From assembly GCA_027923505.1 (NCBI GenBank), contig BROI01000010.1, positions 1 to 64,000 on the forward strand: DNA of 64,000 nt. Direction: 5' to 3'. The notes beneath the pieces are model-generated. The model searched no databases, was not told the DNA's origin, and was given only the letters and a program-made list of their open reading frames with translations. Shown piece after piece: positions 11,701-24,200 of the stretch. Within the stretch, counting starts at the first letter, position 1; each line of letters starts with the position of its first letter. The position numbers were made by a program, and so were the translations under genes. This stretch comes from Mayamaea pseudoterrestris (Eukaryota; Bacillariophyta; Bacillariophyceae; Sellaphorales; Sellaphoraceae).

Positions 11701-12593
11701 AATTATCGGCGCAGGCTGGCGGACGAGGTAATTATGGCGGCGGTGGTCGAGGAAGTGGAGGGCGCGGTAGCAACGATCGTCGCGCCTCTTTGAACATTCG
11801 GCCAAGACCCAAGGCAGTACTTGAGACGGATGATGACGGTTTTACGAAGACGGTATCGAACAAGAGCACGGCTAAATTCCAACCCAAGTCGATTCAGTCG
11901 AGACCCAATGGCGCCGCTGCTGCTCTGCCAGTTCCGACGACGAAGCGATCAAGCTTTGCAGCCTTAGCATCCGCTGAAGAAAGCGGCCACGACAGTGGGG
12001 CGACCAAGTCTTCCCCTGGGCCACTGGACGACGACCAGCTTGCACGGCGCATCAAGAGCATGCCCATGGACTTTGTTAACGACAATGGAAATGTTGACGA
12101 ACTGCTTCTTTCTTTCGATGAAATTTCTGGCACACCAGACGCCGCGCGCACACTAGTATCCAAGAGCATGGATCGTTTGTTTGAGTGCAAGGACGACGAA
12201 CGCTCTGCAATTATCCAGATATTGGTGATACTTTACGAAAAGAAGAAGCTTTCAAAATCTGACGTGCAGGATGGATTGGCCGACTCAATTGAGTTTATAG
12301 ATAGCATCGTTGTCGACGCTCCCAAAGCCTTTACATATTTGGGCGATGTGCTCAGCGAAATGCTCAGGCTAAAAGCTGTCGATTTCGCATGGGTATGTCA
12401 ACAGCTAGAAAAGTGCAAGGATGCTGATGCGAATACCTTAGCTGCTGAACGAACAATAAAGGAAACGCTTTTGTCTTTCAAGATCAAGGGTGGATCGGAC
12501 GCTGCTAAAGCGCTTTCGAGGAGTTCCGAGTCAATACTTGCCGCGTGTTTAGGATCAGATGCGGCTTTGGAAGCTATTGTGCGAAGTCTGTAA
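8765..12593 (+). CDS. eIF4G-like translation initiation factor (MIF4G and MA3 domains)
   Basis: Scaffold of the cap-binding complex that joins eIF4E, eIF4A and the ribosome. Three exons, 8765-9436, 9529-9944 and 10028-12593, join in frame to 1217 residues. Residues 1-225 are Gln/Pro/Gly-rich with RGG-like repeats. A canonical eIF4E-binding motif YTKDQLL (YxxxxL-hydrophobic) lies at about 356-362, exactly at the second exon junction. An RGG/Gly-rich segment follows. The MIF4G domain starts near residue 500 (VLNKMTKEKF) and includes NVKFIGQLYKKRLL near 780; a WxxD/FDSIDACWE-type insertion interrupts it around 600-660. A second Gly/Arg patch and an MA3 domain (about 1035-1175, DELLLSFDEI) follow. 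The domain order matches the eIF4G family. The alternative, an eIFiso4G or stress paralogue, cannot be excluded. Confidence 0.93.
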
Positions 12594-12749
12594 ATTGGTC
12601 AGTTGTCCTAAATCGAAGACGATTAGATGCAGCTGTTAAATTGCATTTCTAATTCGTCAGATAGACTATTACATGTACTATAACCATTGGCGGCAGTACC
12701 GACCTGGCCAGATGCGATAAAGAAAAGGTTGACAAATGTACGTCTATTT

Positions 12750-14385
12750 TTAAGGAACGGATACAAGCGTTTTGGGCAAGGAGAATTGGTGAAAGCCTTC
12801 CTCGCCCGAGTGGTAATTCATTCCAGAGTGCTTGTAGCCAACCCAGGGGCACGCCACGTCCATATTCTCCAAGCTGTAGCAATTAATACCAACCTGTCCT
12901 GCGTGTATTTGTGAAGCCACTCGCTCTGCTTTGTCCAAATCAAGCGAATAGACGCTCGCCGCCAAGCCAAACTCGGTATCATTCGCCAATCGAATCGCTT
13001 CCGTTTCGCTTCCATCATACGGCGTCAAACACACGAGTGGACCAAAGGTTTCCTCGCGATACGTCTTCATGCCATCTTGAACATCCGCGAGAACCGTGAC
13101 GGGGTAAAATGATCCATTCAAGTCCGATGGAGTTTCACTCTGAAATAAAAGCTTGGCACCCTTGCTCACGGCATCGTCAACGTGCTCCTGCACCTTGTTG
13201 CGCTGCGTGTCCGACACGAGCGGACCAACCATGGTGCTCGGATCCTTGCCACTTCCAACCTTGTAGTCGGCTGCTAATGCGGCAACTTTTTCCTGCATTT
13301 CATTGTAAACTTTATCTGCAACAAAGATGCGCTCGACGGAGCAACAAACTTGACCCGCATTGCTCAAGGAATACTTGACAGCGTCATGCGCCGCCTTGTC
13401 TAAATCGGCATCCTCAAAGACAATCATTGGATCCTTGCCTCCAAGCTCCAATACGAATCGCTTCATGCTTGGAGCGGCTGTCTCCAAAATCTTTTTACCA
13501 GTTTCCGACGACCCCGTCATGGCAATCATGTCAACGCGCGGCGACGACACCAATCTCGCGCCAACGCTTCCATCACCTTGCGCCAGCTGTAAGACTCCTT
13601 CCGGTAGTACACTTGCCAGTGCTTGAACGACGAGCGCTCCCGTTTCCGGAGTCACCTCCGAAGGCTTGACCAAAACGCAGTTGCCCGATCCTAGGGCCGG
13701 CAAGACGAGCAAGAGAATTTCACCGACTGGATAGTTCCATGGACTCAATACAGCAACGATTCCCAATGGACTGCGAATAACCTTGCTGCTGTTATGTTGC
13801 TTTGGCTGGAGCGCTTGTAAGAGTATGTCTAAAAAGGCATTCTTGTGACAGGCATCGTCCATTTCCTCGACCGCTTCCTGCCAAGGCTTACCCATTTCCT
13901 CGACAATGAGTTTGGTCAGTCGGTCCGAAACTACTTCCAGTTGTTCAAGACCTTTTCTGAGTAAATTGATTCGTTCCTCGGCGGAAGTTTGCGCCCAAAA
14001 AGGTTGCTGTTGCGCTGCCAAGTCAATCATTTCGTCCAGTTCCGCCGGTGTCGTGCATGGAACCTTGCTGATGACTTCATTAGTTGCTGGGTTCTTGTTA
14101 ATGATACATCCATCGACAATGGAAATTCCCTGTACCATTCTGATCTATTTTGTAACGAAAGGAGACAAAGGCGGTTATATTGAAAATGCTTATGGCGCAA
14201 GCAGCAATCACGACGCGAACAGCGAATCTTGCAACATTGTAAAAGGCACCAGACGACTCTTTCCATGCGAGGCCTACCTGTTTTCTTTCGAGACGAGACA
14301 AATGAGAAGATATTGGGGCAAGCAACGAAAAGCGAAAGTGATTAACTCTCGGGAAAGCGCGGAGCGAGCGGCTCACAAAAGCCAT
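12750..14385 (-). CDS. NAD(P)-dependent aldehyde dehydrogenase, probably mitochondrial
   Basis: Oxidises an aldehyde to an acid; the closest flavour by eye is succinate-semialdehyde or similar short-chain dehydrogenases. The main exon (12750 to about 14144) carries the SPWNYP nucleotide-binding stretch, the LELGGKDP motif with the general-base Glu, and GQVCCSVERI with the catalytic Cys near residue 300. An upstream exon at 14278-14385 can be added: it starts with MAFVSRSLRAF, is rich in Arg/Ser and almost free of acids, and ends at a good donor (CAG then GTAGGC). It joins in phase 0 to an acceptor at 14145 (or 14130) after a pyrimidine tract, giving about 500 residues with a mitochondrial-type presequence. 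Without it, an internal start at 14138 gives 462 residues. The gene is divergent from alanyl-tRNA synthetase. The enzyme family is sure; substrate and presequence are inferred. Confidence 0.92.
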
Positions 14386-14643
14386 GGTGGATTCGAGCGA
14401 GTGAAATCTTTCAAAACATTTCGAATATGACAATGAAAACTAGTCACTATTCATGAATATCTCGTCTCACCGAGACTAAAATTTCGCGCCATATTTAGGA
14501 AACGCGCGCAGCCACAAGTTCAACCGTGACCATGGACGCTGCTCATCAGTCCGAATGATCGTGCGTTTCCGTTCCATTTTTAAAGAAAAGTATTTTGCGA
14601 TCGCGCATTTCTGAAGCATTCTTTTTTAAACCCCAGTAGTATC
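14386..14643. promoter_or_regulatory. Short divergent promoter between ALDH and alanyl-tRNA synthetase
   Basis: 258 bp separates the two start codons if the upstream ALDH exon is accepted. It contains TTTCGCGCC at 14482-14490, an E2F-like site by sequence only. Confidence 0.3.
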
Positions 14644-17600
14644 ATGTCATCTCCATCTGCCAACGACGAATCAATGACGCAGCCATTGAAGTGGCCCATG
14701 AACAAGGCGCGACAAACGTTCATCGACTTTTTTGCCAAGCAACACAATCACACCTTTTGGGCTTCCAGTCCCTGCGTTCCGGTGGATGATCCGACACTGC
14801 TCTTTACGAATGCAGGAATGAATCAGTTTAAGCCACTGTTTCTTGGTATGTGTAAATGTAAAGGATAGAGTGACGAGTGAATGAGAGAAGCATGCTTATT
14901 GTGATGGTCCTCTTGAACGCCCTCGGTAGTCATTCACTTGTCTCATCCTCCCTTTCTTTCTGATCTTTTTATACTAGGAACTTGCGATCCGCATTTGGAA
15001 ATGTCCAAATTGAAGCGCGCCGTCAATTCCCAAAAGTGCATTCGCGCCGGCGGCAAGCACAATGACTTGGACGACGTTGGCAAGGATGTTTACCATCATA
15101 CCTTTTTTGAAATGCTTGGAAACTGGAGCTTTGGCGACTACTTTAAAGCGGAAGCGATTGAGATGGCTTGGAAATGCTTGACGGAGGAGTTTGGCTTGAA
15201 TCCGGAGCGCTTGTACGCCACGTACTTTGAAGGCAACGAGCAAACGCCATGCGACGATGAAGCGAGGGAGCTATGGCTCAAGTACTTGCCGGCGGAGCGA
15301 ATTTTGCCATTCTCGGCCAAGGACAATTTTTGGGAAATGGGAGCCACTGGTCCTTGTGGTCCGTGTACGGAGATTCACTACGATCGGATTGGTAATCGGG
15401 ATGCAAGCAAGTTGGTGAATGCCGACTTGCCGGATGTCATTGAAATTTGGGTGCGTAGCATACTGGAGATGACAGGAGAGCGTGGCTTTGATTTACATGC
15501 GATGCTCACATATGCACACTTATAATTCCTACATTGCGCAGAATAATGTCTTTATTCAGTACAATCGCGAAGCCGACGGCTCGCTACGTCCGTTGCCGGC
15601 GCAGCATGTGGACACTGGCATGGGCTTTGAGCGACTCACGTCCATTCTTCAGGGAGTCGATTCCAACTACGACACGGACATTTTTATTCCGCTCTTTGAG
15701 GCTATCCAAAAGGTGACTGGTGCGCGTCCATATGCCAAACAAGTTGGCGCGGACGATCCAGAGTTTATCGATATGGCCTATCGCGTTGTTGCCGATCATA
15801 TTCGAACGCTATGCTTTTCCATTGCCGATGGAGCCGTGCCAAGTAACGACGGGCGTGGTTATGTGCTTCGACGAGTATTGCGACGCGCAGTTCGGTATGG
15901 AAGACAGAACCTTGGTGCGGAGCTTGGATTTTTTGCGAAGCTTGTGCCAACGGTCGTTGAAGTCATGGGCGGCATGTATCCGGAACTAATTGAGCGTCAG
16001 GCGCATGTGACGGCCATTATTCAGGACGAGGAGGAGTCGTTTTCGCGTACGCTTGACAAGGGCATTCAGAAGTTTAAGGAAATGGCCGATGGCGGCGACG
16101 GCAAGACATTTTCTGGCGACGATGCGCACTTTTTGTACACGTCCATGGGCTTTCCGATTGATTTGACGGAGCTCATGTGCGAGGAACGTGGTCTTTTAGT
16201 CGACAAGGATGCTTTCGAGGAGAAGATGAAAGCGGAGCAAGAGCTGAGTGCGGCTGCTCACCTTGCAAAAATGGCGGGCGGTAGTGGCAAGGACATGCGA
16301 CTCGTGGCGGAGCAGACGGCATATCTTATAGGTAAAGAGATTGGTGCGACTGACGACAATGCCAAATATGTTTGGAATCAGCACTTGGAAGGATGCACAG
16401 TCAAGGCGCTGTTCATTGGTCGAAATGAAACGGAGGACAAACTTGGGTTTGTTGAAACGATATCAATTGAAAGCAGCGCCGTGGGTTTGATCCTTGATCA
16501 GTCAAGCTTCTACGCCGAAGCTGGCGGACAGGCGTACGACACTGGGATCATGAAGACGGTATCTGGTGCCGAGATCAAGATCAACAACGTCCAAAGCTAC
16601 GGACAGTACGTCTTGCATATCGGCGAAGTCGTCAGTGGCAGTATTACTGTTGGCGACGCCATAACCTGCAGCGTTGACTATGTGCGCCGTGGTCCTATTG
16701 CGTCGAACCACACCATGACTCATGTACTGAATCATGCTTTAAAGGAAGTGCTAGTCAATCGCACGGGGTCGTCAGCGCTAGTTGACCAAAAAGGGTCGCT
16801 GGTCGACGAGTTTAAGCTCCGATTCGACTTTTCCTGGAACAATCAGCTGACTCCAGAGCAATTAGCAGACGTTGAGAAACTTTGCGTACACCGCATCGAG
16901 AGTGCAGTGCCAGTTGAAGCCTACGTCGCTCCCCTTGCGGATGCTTCCAAAATTTCTGCGCTTCGTGCCGTTTTTGGCGAAAAGTACCCAGACCCTGTAC
17001 GCGTCGTCTCTGTGGCGAATGTCTCGGTACCGGAGATGCTTGCAAACCCACAAGATTCTACATGGAACGAATACAGTATCGAGTTTTGCGGTGGTACCCA
17101 TCTGACAAACACGAAGGAAGCGGAAGCATTCGTCCTGTTGTCGGAAGAGGGAATTGCTAAAGGCATTCGCCGTATTGTCGCCGTTACGCAAGATGATGCG
17201 AAGAAGGCAATGGCCGTGGCGGATGAATTTGAAGCCAAACTTGTTGCGGCCGAATCGATGGACATGGATCAGTTGGAGGAGCATGCGAAGGCATTGCAGG
17301 CTGAACTCGACGGTCTGAGCATTGCCGCAGTAAAGAAGGCCCAATTCCGAGAGGCGCTCGTCGGCTTGACGAAGAAGGCGATTGCCTACAAGAAGCACAA
17401 GGTTGCTGGCATGGCTGACGAAATTGCGGAGAAGGCTATTGCGGCTGCTGCAGGTGTAGATGGTAAGAAGGTGGTTGTTCGATTCGACTTTGGTATGGAT
17501 GGGAAGGTATCAAAGAGTATTCTCGCCGCCTTCGGAAAGAAGGTGAAGGACAAGGCGCTCATGCTTATCTCCGCCGACGAGGCCGCAGATCGCTATATGG

Positions 17601-17767
17601 TCGTCACATATGCACCAAAGGGCGTTGATGTCGACTGTAAGGCATGGGTGGTTGCGGCAACAGAGGGAACAGAAGCAAAGGGTGGCGGAAAGAAAGACAC
17701 TGCACAAATGACTGTCGTTGGCACCTCCAGCATCGCCTCTGTTATGGCGAAGGCGCAAACGTGCTAA
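14644..17767 (+). CDS. Alanyl-tRNA synthetase (cytosolic form)
   Basis: Charges tRNA-Ala with alanine. Three exons, 14644-14845, 14978-15450 and 15542-17767, join in frame to 966 residues, the usual eukaryotic length. The second intron uses a GTGCGT donor. The N-terminal class II catalytic domain opens with [16 protein letters not shown] and contains [29 protein letters not shown] and TGMGFERL. The editing domain has the zinc ligands HTMTH near residue 614 and CGGTH near 741. A C-terminal C-Ala-like region completes the protein. There is no clear presequence, so the product is probably cytosolic; an alternative upstream start for organelle targeting is not visible. Confidence 0.97.
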
Positions 17768-18120
17768 TTGTATATGATGGTTGCTAAAATAATATTTACT
17801 ACTACCTATTATGGATTGTTTTTGCGTTGTCGACTAAAGTGAGGAAGTCGCTGCGGCTGAAACGGCAGGGAGCAGAGGGGCAATAGAATAAGTAACCGTC
17901 GGGTTTCCTTTTAACTAAGTAACCGACTTGAACGGCACTGAAAAGCACGCAAGCACGGCATACTGCGCTGGAATCGATGACGACCATGGCGTAAGCTGCG
18001 CAACAGTGCCTTTGCTTGCGAGTGGTTGTCGCCGATCGTAGTCGTATGCTGGTCGTCCGGAAGCCTCATACCAGATTAACTTGATAATAGTATTTAGCAT
18101 CATTTTTCCGGTGAAACATC
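17768..18120. other. Intergenic region, nothing recognised
   Basis: 353 bp between two genes on the plus strand. It must contain the AlaRS 3' end and the promoter of the serine palmitoyltransferase gene. No RNA gene or repeat is seen. Confidence 0.5.
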
Positions 18121-19776
18121 ATGGCAACTACGTGGCCTCCCATCCCTCCAAACACCTTCTCTCCCAACATTTACTCGCTCGGCTTCAAAGCAGGCCAGAC
18201 ATTGCAGACTCTTTATACACTTGGGACCCAAATATCATGGAAGAAAGTGTACGATAATATCACTAGCTTTCCGGCGTTTTACAAGCACTGGTGGCTAGAC
18301 TTATTCGCCAATGATCCGATCCATGTTTTCGTTGAAACTACTCTTTTGATAAGCATCATTGTCATGCTCCTAGCCAATCGAATCAACAAGAAGAAGTACA
18401 ATAAACAAATTGCGAACAAGGGACAATTGACGAAACTTGAAGAGGAAGAATTGCTTTATGAATGGAAAATGCATACGAGGGCGCCCCTTGTTCCACTTCA
18501 GCTACATGAGGAGCAATATAATACTCCAAACGATATTATGATCGAAAAGGTACAAGGCAAGATGATGACGATTCAACTTGATGGCATTTCAGATAGCATT
18601 CAGGCTATCAACTTTTGCAACTTGGACTTTCTCGGCATGTCGAGTCATTCGGTAGTGCAAGCAGCAGCGAAGCAAGCGTTGGACAAGTACGGTTGTGGTT
18701 CCTGCGGCCCTCGAGGCTTTTACGGAACGATTGATGTACATTTGCAGCTTGAAGAATATTTCGCCAAAACAATCATGAAGACGGAGCAAGCCATTTTGTA
18801 TTCAGATGCAGCCAGCATGTGCACATCCACCGTTGCCGCGTTTGCCAAGCGAGGAGACTTGCTCGTGGTGGATGCCGCCGTGTATGAGCCACTGTTGACG
18901 GGTGTGACCCTGTCAAGAGCGCATGTGCGATACTTTGCACACAACGACATGCAAGACTTGCGGCGCATTTTGATGGAGGTGCAAGCTAACGACCGAAAGA
19001 TTGGTCGCAAGCCAAACGCGCAGCGACGATTCATTGTCGCGGAAGGTTTGTACAAGAACACGGGATCAATTTGCAAGCTGGACGAGCTCGTTGCCTTGAA
19101 GCATGAGTTTGCGTATCGTCTGATACTCGACGAATCGCATTCGTTCGGGTCACTGGGTCCGACTGGACGCGGAGCTTTGGAACTGCATGGCAAGCAAATC
19201 ATGAAAGACGCCGAGATTGTAACAGTTTCTTTAGAAAATGCGGTAGGAAGTATTGGGGGAATGACTGTTGGAAGTGACGAAGTCGTTGATCATCAGCGAT
19301 TGAGTGGTTCCGGCTACTGCTTTAGTGCTGCGGCGCCTCCGTTTACGGCTACCGCTGCATTGGCATCACTCCAATTCGTGCAGGAACATCCTGACGTGCA
19401 TCAAAGGCTGCAGGACAATTGCGCTTACATGTATGAAAAGTTAAAGACTTGGTGTAAGTTGGTGGACAATGTGGTAGTGGTGCACAGTGACGAACGATCC
19501 CATCTTGTCATGCTCCGAGTCGCTGACAGCGAAGAACTGGAGGATCTGGATAGTATCGTCTTTTGCGAGGAGGTTGTACGCGAATGTCTGCTCCACAAGG
19601 TTGCCTTTTGCGCGACAAACCGCGAAGCGATCGATGAAGCTTCGGCGCCGCCGCCAATCATTCGAATTACTCTATCAGCCGCTCATTCGCACGCTGATAT
19701 TGACAAGGCTTTGGTGGTCTTGGCGGAAGCTGTCCATACTGTGCTGGACAGGTTCTATGAAGAGGGAACAAACTAA
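18121..19776 (+). CDS. Serine palmitoyltransferase subunit 1 (LCB1)
   Basis: First, committed step of sphingolipid synthesis in the ER membrane, acting as heterodimer with LCB2. It is a single-exon gene of 551 residues. A hydrophobic segment at about residues 68-83 (VFVETTLLISIIVMLL) is the usual N-terminal membrane anchor. The fold-type I aminotransferase core follows, with NFCNLDFLGMS, YGCGSCGPRGFYGT, DESHSFGSLGPTGRGA and SGYCFSAAAPPF. The position of the PLP-binding Lys seen in LCB2 is occupied by a non-Lys stretch (SLENAVGSIGG), as expected for LCB1, which lacks the catalytic Lys. Length and motif order fit the family well. Confidence 0.93.
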   Translation: MATTWPPIPPNTFSPNIYSLGFKAGQTLQTLYTLGTQISWKKVYDNITSFPAFYKHWWLDLFANDPIHVFVETTLLISIIVMLLANRINKKKYNKQIANKGQLTKLEEEELLYEWKMHTRAPLVPLQLHEEQYNTPNDIMIEKVQGKMMTIQLDGISDSIQAINFCNLDFLGMSSHSVVQAAAKQALDKYGCGSCGPRGFYGTIDVHLQLEEYFAKTIMKTEQAILYSDAASMCTSTVAAFAKRGDLLVVDAAVYEPLLTGVTLSRAHVRYFAHNDMQDLRRILMEVQANDRKIGRKPNAQRRFIVAEGLYKNTGSICKLDELVALKHEFAYRLILDESHSFGSLGPTGRGALELHGKQIMKDAEIVTVSLENAVGSIGGMTVGSDEVVDHQRLSGSGYCFSAAAPPFTATAALASLQFVQEHPDVHQRLQDNCAYMYEKLKTWCKLVDNVVVVHSDERSHLVMLRVADSEELEDLDSIVFCEEVVRECLLHKVAFCATNREAIDEASAPPPIIRITLSAAHSHADIDKALVVLAEAVHTVLDRFYEEGTN

Positions 19777-20079
19777 CTGTAAGCTTGTACGTAGAATGCA
19801 GTTCTTCATACACATATATTAGCTACCGCACGAGTACGCTGGAAGGCAAACTGCCAAGCGATGCCACCTGAACCACCAAGAGACGAATCCTTTTGCCGTT
19901 CGGCCTTCATTCAAGGCCAATCGAGGCGAGCGCCTTGTCGTCCTTCGCGTACCAATTAATTCACGTTTGTTGCAACATTGCAAACCCGTTCTTTGCTAAA
20001 CTACTCCTACATTGTTTTACGAAATCAGCAATCATTATAGACGCAAGGGGAACGTGACTCATGTTTAGTTGTTATAATT
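19777..20079. other. Convergent 3' spacer, nothing recognised
   Basis: 303 bp between the stop codons of the convergent LCB1 and uL22 genes; no RNA gene or repeat is seen. Confidence 0.5.
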
Positions 20080-20637
20080 TTACGCCTTTCCAACCTTGAC
20101 GAATCGACCTCTCGCCGCTTGCTTCTTGGTAATCTTCTTTGGCTCCTCATCAGCCTTTTCAACTGGCGCTTCCTCCTGCTTTAAGATAATTTCAATGTGT
20201 GCCGGTTGACTGGCATACTTGCCGATGCGACCATGAGCGCGGTAGGTTCTTCGTCGTCCAGCAGGTGCCCGGTTCACTTGAGCATGATCAATGACAAGTT
20301 GCTCCGACTCTAGTCCCTTGGTCGTGGCATTGGCAACGGCATTTTTGAGCAGATCAATGTACACAGCCGTCGCCTTGACTGGCCAGCGACCCTTGCTACC
20401 CGGCGCCTTGACTTGCTTGGCCATGGCCTTGCGTCCGATACCTCCGGTAAACTTGACAAAGGGAATAATCGCCTTGAACTCCAAAACGTTTTCCAAATGC
20501 TTCAAGGCCTTGTCAACCTTCATGCCCTTGGTAAAGTGAGCAATCTCCCGACAGTGCTTGAAATGCACGCGAAGGCCGGCGCCGCGGGCTTTAGAGGTCT
20601 TTTCGGGGACCTCGGGTTCGACACTGTAGCGGACCAT
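20080..20637 (-). CDS. RPL17: 60S ribosomal protein uL22 (L17)
   Basis: Structural protein of the cytosolic large ribosomal subunit that lines the exit tunnel. Intronless within the coding region, 185 residues, the usual eukaryotic L17 length. It begins MVRYSVEPEVPEKTSKARG. Family signatures include LRVHFKHCREIAHFTKGM, GRWPVKATAVYIDLLKNA, and the conserved HAQVNRAPAGRRRTYRAHGRI loop that reaches the tunnel. The basic C-terminal tail ends in KKQAARGRFVKVGKA. It is divergent from the large gene whose likely start is at 21240. Confidence 0.97.
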   Translation of the reverse strand: MVRYSVEPEVPEKTSKARGAGLRVHFKHCREIAHFTKGMKVDKALKHLENVLEFKAIIPFVKFTGGIGRKAMAKQVKAPGSKGRWPVKATAVYIDLLKNAVANATTKGLESEQLVIDHAQVNRAPAGRRRTYRAHGRIGKYASQPAHIEIILKQEEAPVEKADEEPKKITKKQAARGRFVKVGKA

Positions 20638-21239
20638 TATTACTAGTTATATGTAGGATGTAAAAAGAAACGTGGCTGAAAATCCAGATGTAAAGAAGGA
20701 TGATGTGAGACAATAATTCAAATTGAAATGAAAGGGGTCATAGCATGCGACTCGACGAGAATTCAGTCTCCGGAGGTCTCTGCGCTTGTAGACCTTTTAA
20801 ATTACTCCTTGCTCTTAATAACTAACAGATTCACAACGAATTTCGTCACTGCAGCAGCAACACACCTTGCTCGTTTGCGTCGTCGATCATGGAAGCGCTC
20901 ATGCTGATCGGTCGGGCAGCGGTTAGTAAGGCGATACGCGGTAAAACGCATTAGGTCGGTGTGCTTCGTCCCCGATTGGCATATGTGTACCGCAGCGACT
21001 TCTGCATAACGATGCGACATTTGATTCAACCGCGTCGACGCGCCCAAGCGCGATCATTCTTCGAACCTCTCGCATGGCAGATCTTTGGCATTCCACATGC
21101 CGATTTCCATGTACAAGCTGTAGTCACAGCAATTAGACAGGAAGGAGCATTATCATTTCCGAATAATAAAGCTTGTTTAATGATTCGCTTACGATCAACT
21201 CATGAGAGACGATCAACGTCCCTATCAGGCGAGACTAGA
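20638..21239. other. Divergent spacer between uL22 and the repeat-bearing membrane protein gene
   Basis: About 600 bp. The reading frame of the downstream gene is open back to 20961, but the extension is basic and lacks any domain, while a clear signal-like start lies at 21240. I therefore treat this as 5' UTR and promoter. No RNA gene is seen. Confidence 0.5.
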
Positions 21240-24200
21240 ATGACGGAACGATCGACGAAAGTGCCGAAGGTTGCTCTCCTTTGGTTTCTCCTTGTGTCGC
21301 TCGTTCCAAACGTAACATCGTTTCAAACGATATTGCCACAATTGCGTCTACAGTCATCAAATAACAGATTAATGCCATTGCAATATAAGGATGATGATGA
21401 AGGATACTCATTGGGACTTCGACCATCAAGGCGACGATCGAAAACGATTTCCAAGCACCAACAAACCGCAAATACGTTGAATGGCTCTACTGCTGCAAAT
21501 ACAAGCCAAGTCGTCTCAATGGGAATTCCGGAAAATATGCCGCCTCAAGGCACGCAACTTGACGTACCAACCAACTCGTCAAGCAATTTGGAGTCACACT
21601 CTGTCATTGATCTTGCACTGCGCCAAGCGAGCGAAACGTCGAGTAGCACCACAAACATGTTTGGAATGCGCAGAGGAAACTCAAAGGCGACTCGCAAACC
21701 TTCACTTTATACGGGGAAGAAATGGAACGAAACCGTTTCGCATCGAAATCCAATCCTTGACGCCTTGTCAGACATGATGCGGGGCCACAAGGATGGAAAC
21801 AATACGACGAAACATGGAGCAGGTATGAAGAAACGACGAAATAAGCACTCTGGTATCGATGATCGTAAAAACGCATCATTATCAAGCAGCAGCAGCGCGA
21901 ATTCGACGGCGGCTCACGACGAAAACCCAATTCTGTCAGTGTTATCCGACCTGATGCCGGGCTACAAGGATGAAAACAAGACGATGGCTCAAAACACAAT
22001 TGTCAAGAAACACAACATCAAGGATATTACAGCTGAGAACCTTAATGCAACAATGTCAAGCAGCAAAACTAGCAGTAGCAGCAGGAAAACCAGCGGGAAC
22101 GTCACGGCGACCCATGACGAAAATCCGATTCGTTCAGTATTATCAGACGTGATGCCGGGCTACAAGGACGAAAACACGACGATGGATCAAACAAAGAAAC
22201 GACAGCATACGCATAACGGAGCTGACAACCGTGACGTATCACTGTCAAGCAGCAAGAGGGACAGTACTAGCGGCAGCACAAACAGCGCGAATGAAACGGC
22301 CAACGAAAAGAATCCAAAACTTTCAGTTATTTCCGACATGATGCCCAGCTACAAGGATGAAAACAAGACGAAGGATCAAACAGCCGAAAAACAAGATATT
22401 ACTGTTGGTCATGCTGCATCGTCATTGAGCAGCAGCAATGGTGCAAATGCGACGGCGTTCAGCAAGAAGAATCCAAGCCTTTCAGTGTTCTCGGGGTTAT
22501 TGCTCGGCACCGAAAACAGTACGAATGAATCTCAACAAGTAGCAGACAGCGAGAATGACCACGAAGTGGATCATGACGAATCGGCGACTAGCACCGGAAA
22601 CTCAACGGGCTCGTCCAAAAATCCAGTCCTTGCCGCCTTGTCGCGCTTGATGCCAACTACAAAAACGAAGGCAAGAGACGCTCATCAAGCACCTGTTAGC
22701 GAGAAGCTTGACGACGACAGGAGTCACAACGTATCATCGACTAGCAGCGCAAATGTCACCACAGCTCGGCGAAAAAGAAACCCAGTCTTGTCCGCATTCT
22801 CTCGTATTATGCCTGGTTACAGGGACAAAGATAAGTCGAAAGACTCTGATGGAAGCTTAAGTGACACATCGTACAAGAAGAGAAAAGGCTACAATGACAG
22901 GGGTGCAAGAGACAAGGGCGTTGCACTATGGTATAGAACCAACTCGACAACACTGGCGCTGCCCCCGGCTTCGGCCTCGGGATCAGGTGCCATGACGAGT
23001 ACTGCGCCATATAACAATGCGCTCGTCGACAAGAATCCATCTGAGGTAATCACACTAGGCGACTTGGAGTCCTTCTTGGTTGCAAATCGCTTTGTCCGTG
23101 AACGCGACTTGGAAGCATGGACCGCCAGTTTGGCACTGGACCAAAAATCAAAGGGCAAGAACCCTGACGAAATGTCAGCTCTTGACGCCGCCGGTGCACT
23201 CATTGCTGATGCCCATGACAAGACAGAAGAAACGTCATCGACATCATCAGGCGTGGCATTTCCGCAACCATCAATGCTTTGCGTGAAGGACTTGAAATAT
23301 GGTACTACTTTATCTTCTGGTCTGTTTGGTTTGTTACTCGCTGCGTCATTCTTGCCCAACATGTGGCTGGTCGGAAGTATTGTGGGCGGCTTGTATGGCT
23401 ATGACTTGGTCAGCAAAATTGGCGCAGTGGCGGCTGATGACGAGGAACCAACGTCAATTGTGCCTCGCCTACTGCTGCGGTCGGGTCGCTGGTTGGCCAA
23501 GACGTCGCTGAAGATTTACGATTCCATTGTAATCCTTTGGTTTTTATACAAGACGGGTCAATTGTCGTACGAGTACTTTAAGCGCTACGAAGCTTTGGAC
23601 CAAAGGTTTGCCATTCAAGACAAGATTGATAAGTGGAACTCCGTCTTTGTCAAGGGTAAGATTGCGTTTGACGAGTGGGAGCAAGAAAACGAAATCGGCC
23701 GCAAGGTGGTTGCATCCCTTCGTACTGCCTGGCTCGTGGAGGAGCAGAGTTTGAAAAAGGCCGAGCGGGAGCGCAGATCAAAGTATCGCGTTGTCCAAGT
23801 GCTTTATGATGGTTTGGATAATGTAAAGCGCACCTTGCGATCAATGTGGCTTACCGTCACTGGGCGAGGCGATTCTCAATTTTTCGAGTTTCTGGAAGGT
23901 TTGCGAGTGCGTGTGGCCGAGTCCTGTCGCTTGGATGAATTAGCACGTCGGTCGGGTCCCATTTTTGCCGCATTAATCATTCTGAATATGGCCGGAGCCT
24001 TGTTCAAGTTGTCTCCGATTGTTCTGTCAGTTTTTGCCGTTTTCGCTGGAATTACTTGGCCGAGCTGGTGGTCCGAGTTTGTCGATCGCCTATCAGAGTT
24101 TGCCGACGAAACTCGCGCACGCGGCCGACGTGAATTGGACGAAGAGCCCGATCGTGGCGTGTCGCAATCGTTGTCTTCATCTTCCGGATCCCTGCTTCCG

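Noticed and set aside
20961-21239. N-terminal extension of the large membrane protein by 93 residues
   Set aside because: The extension has no domain and would bury the signal-like hydrophobic core that follows the Met at 21240.
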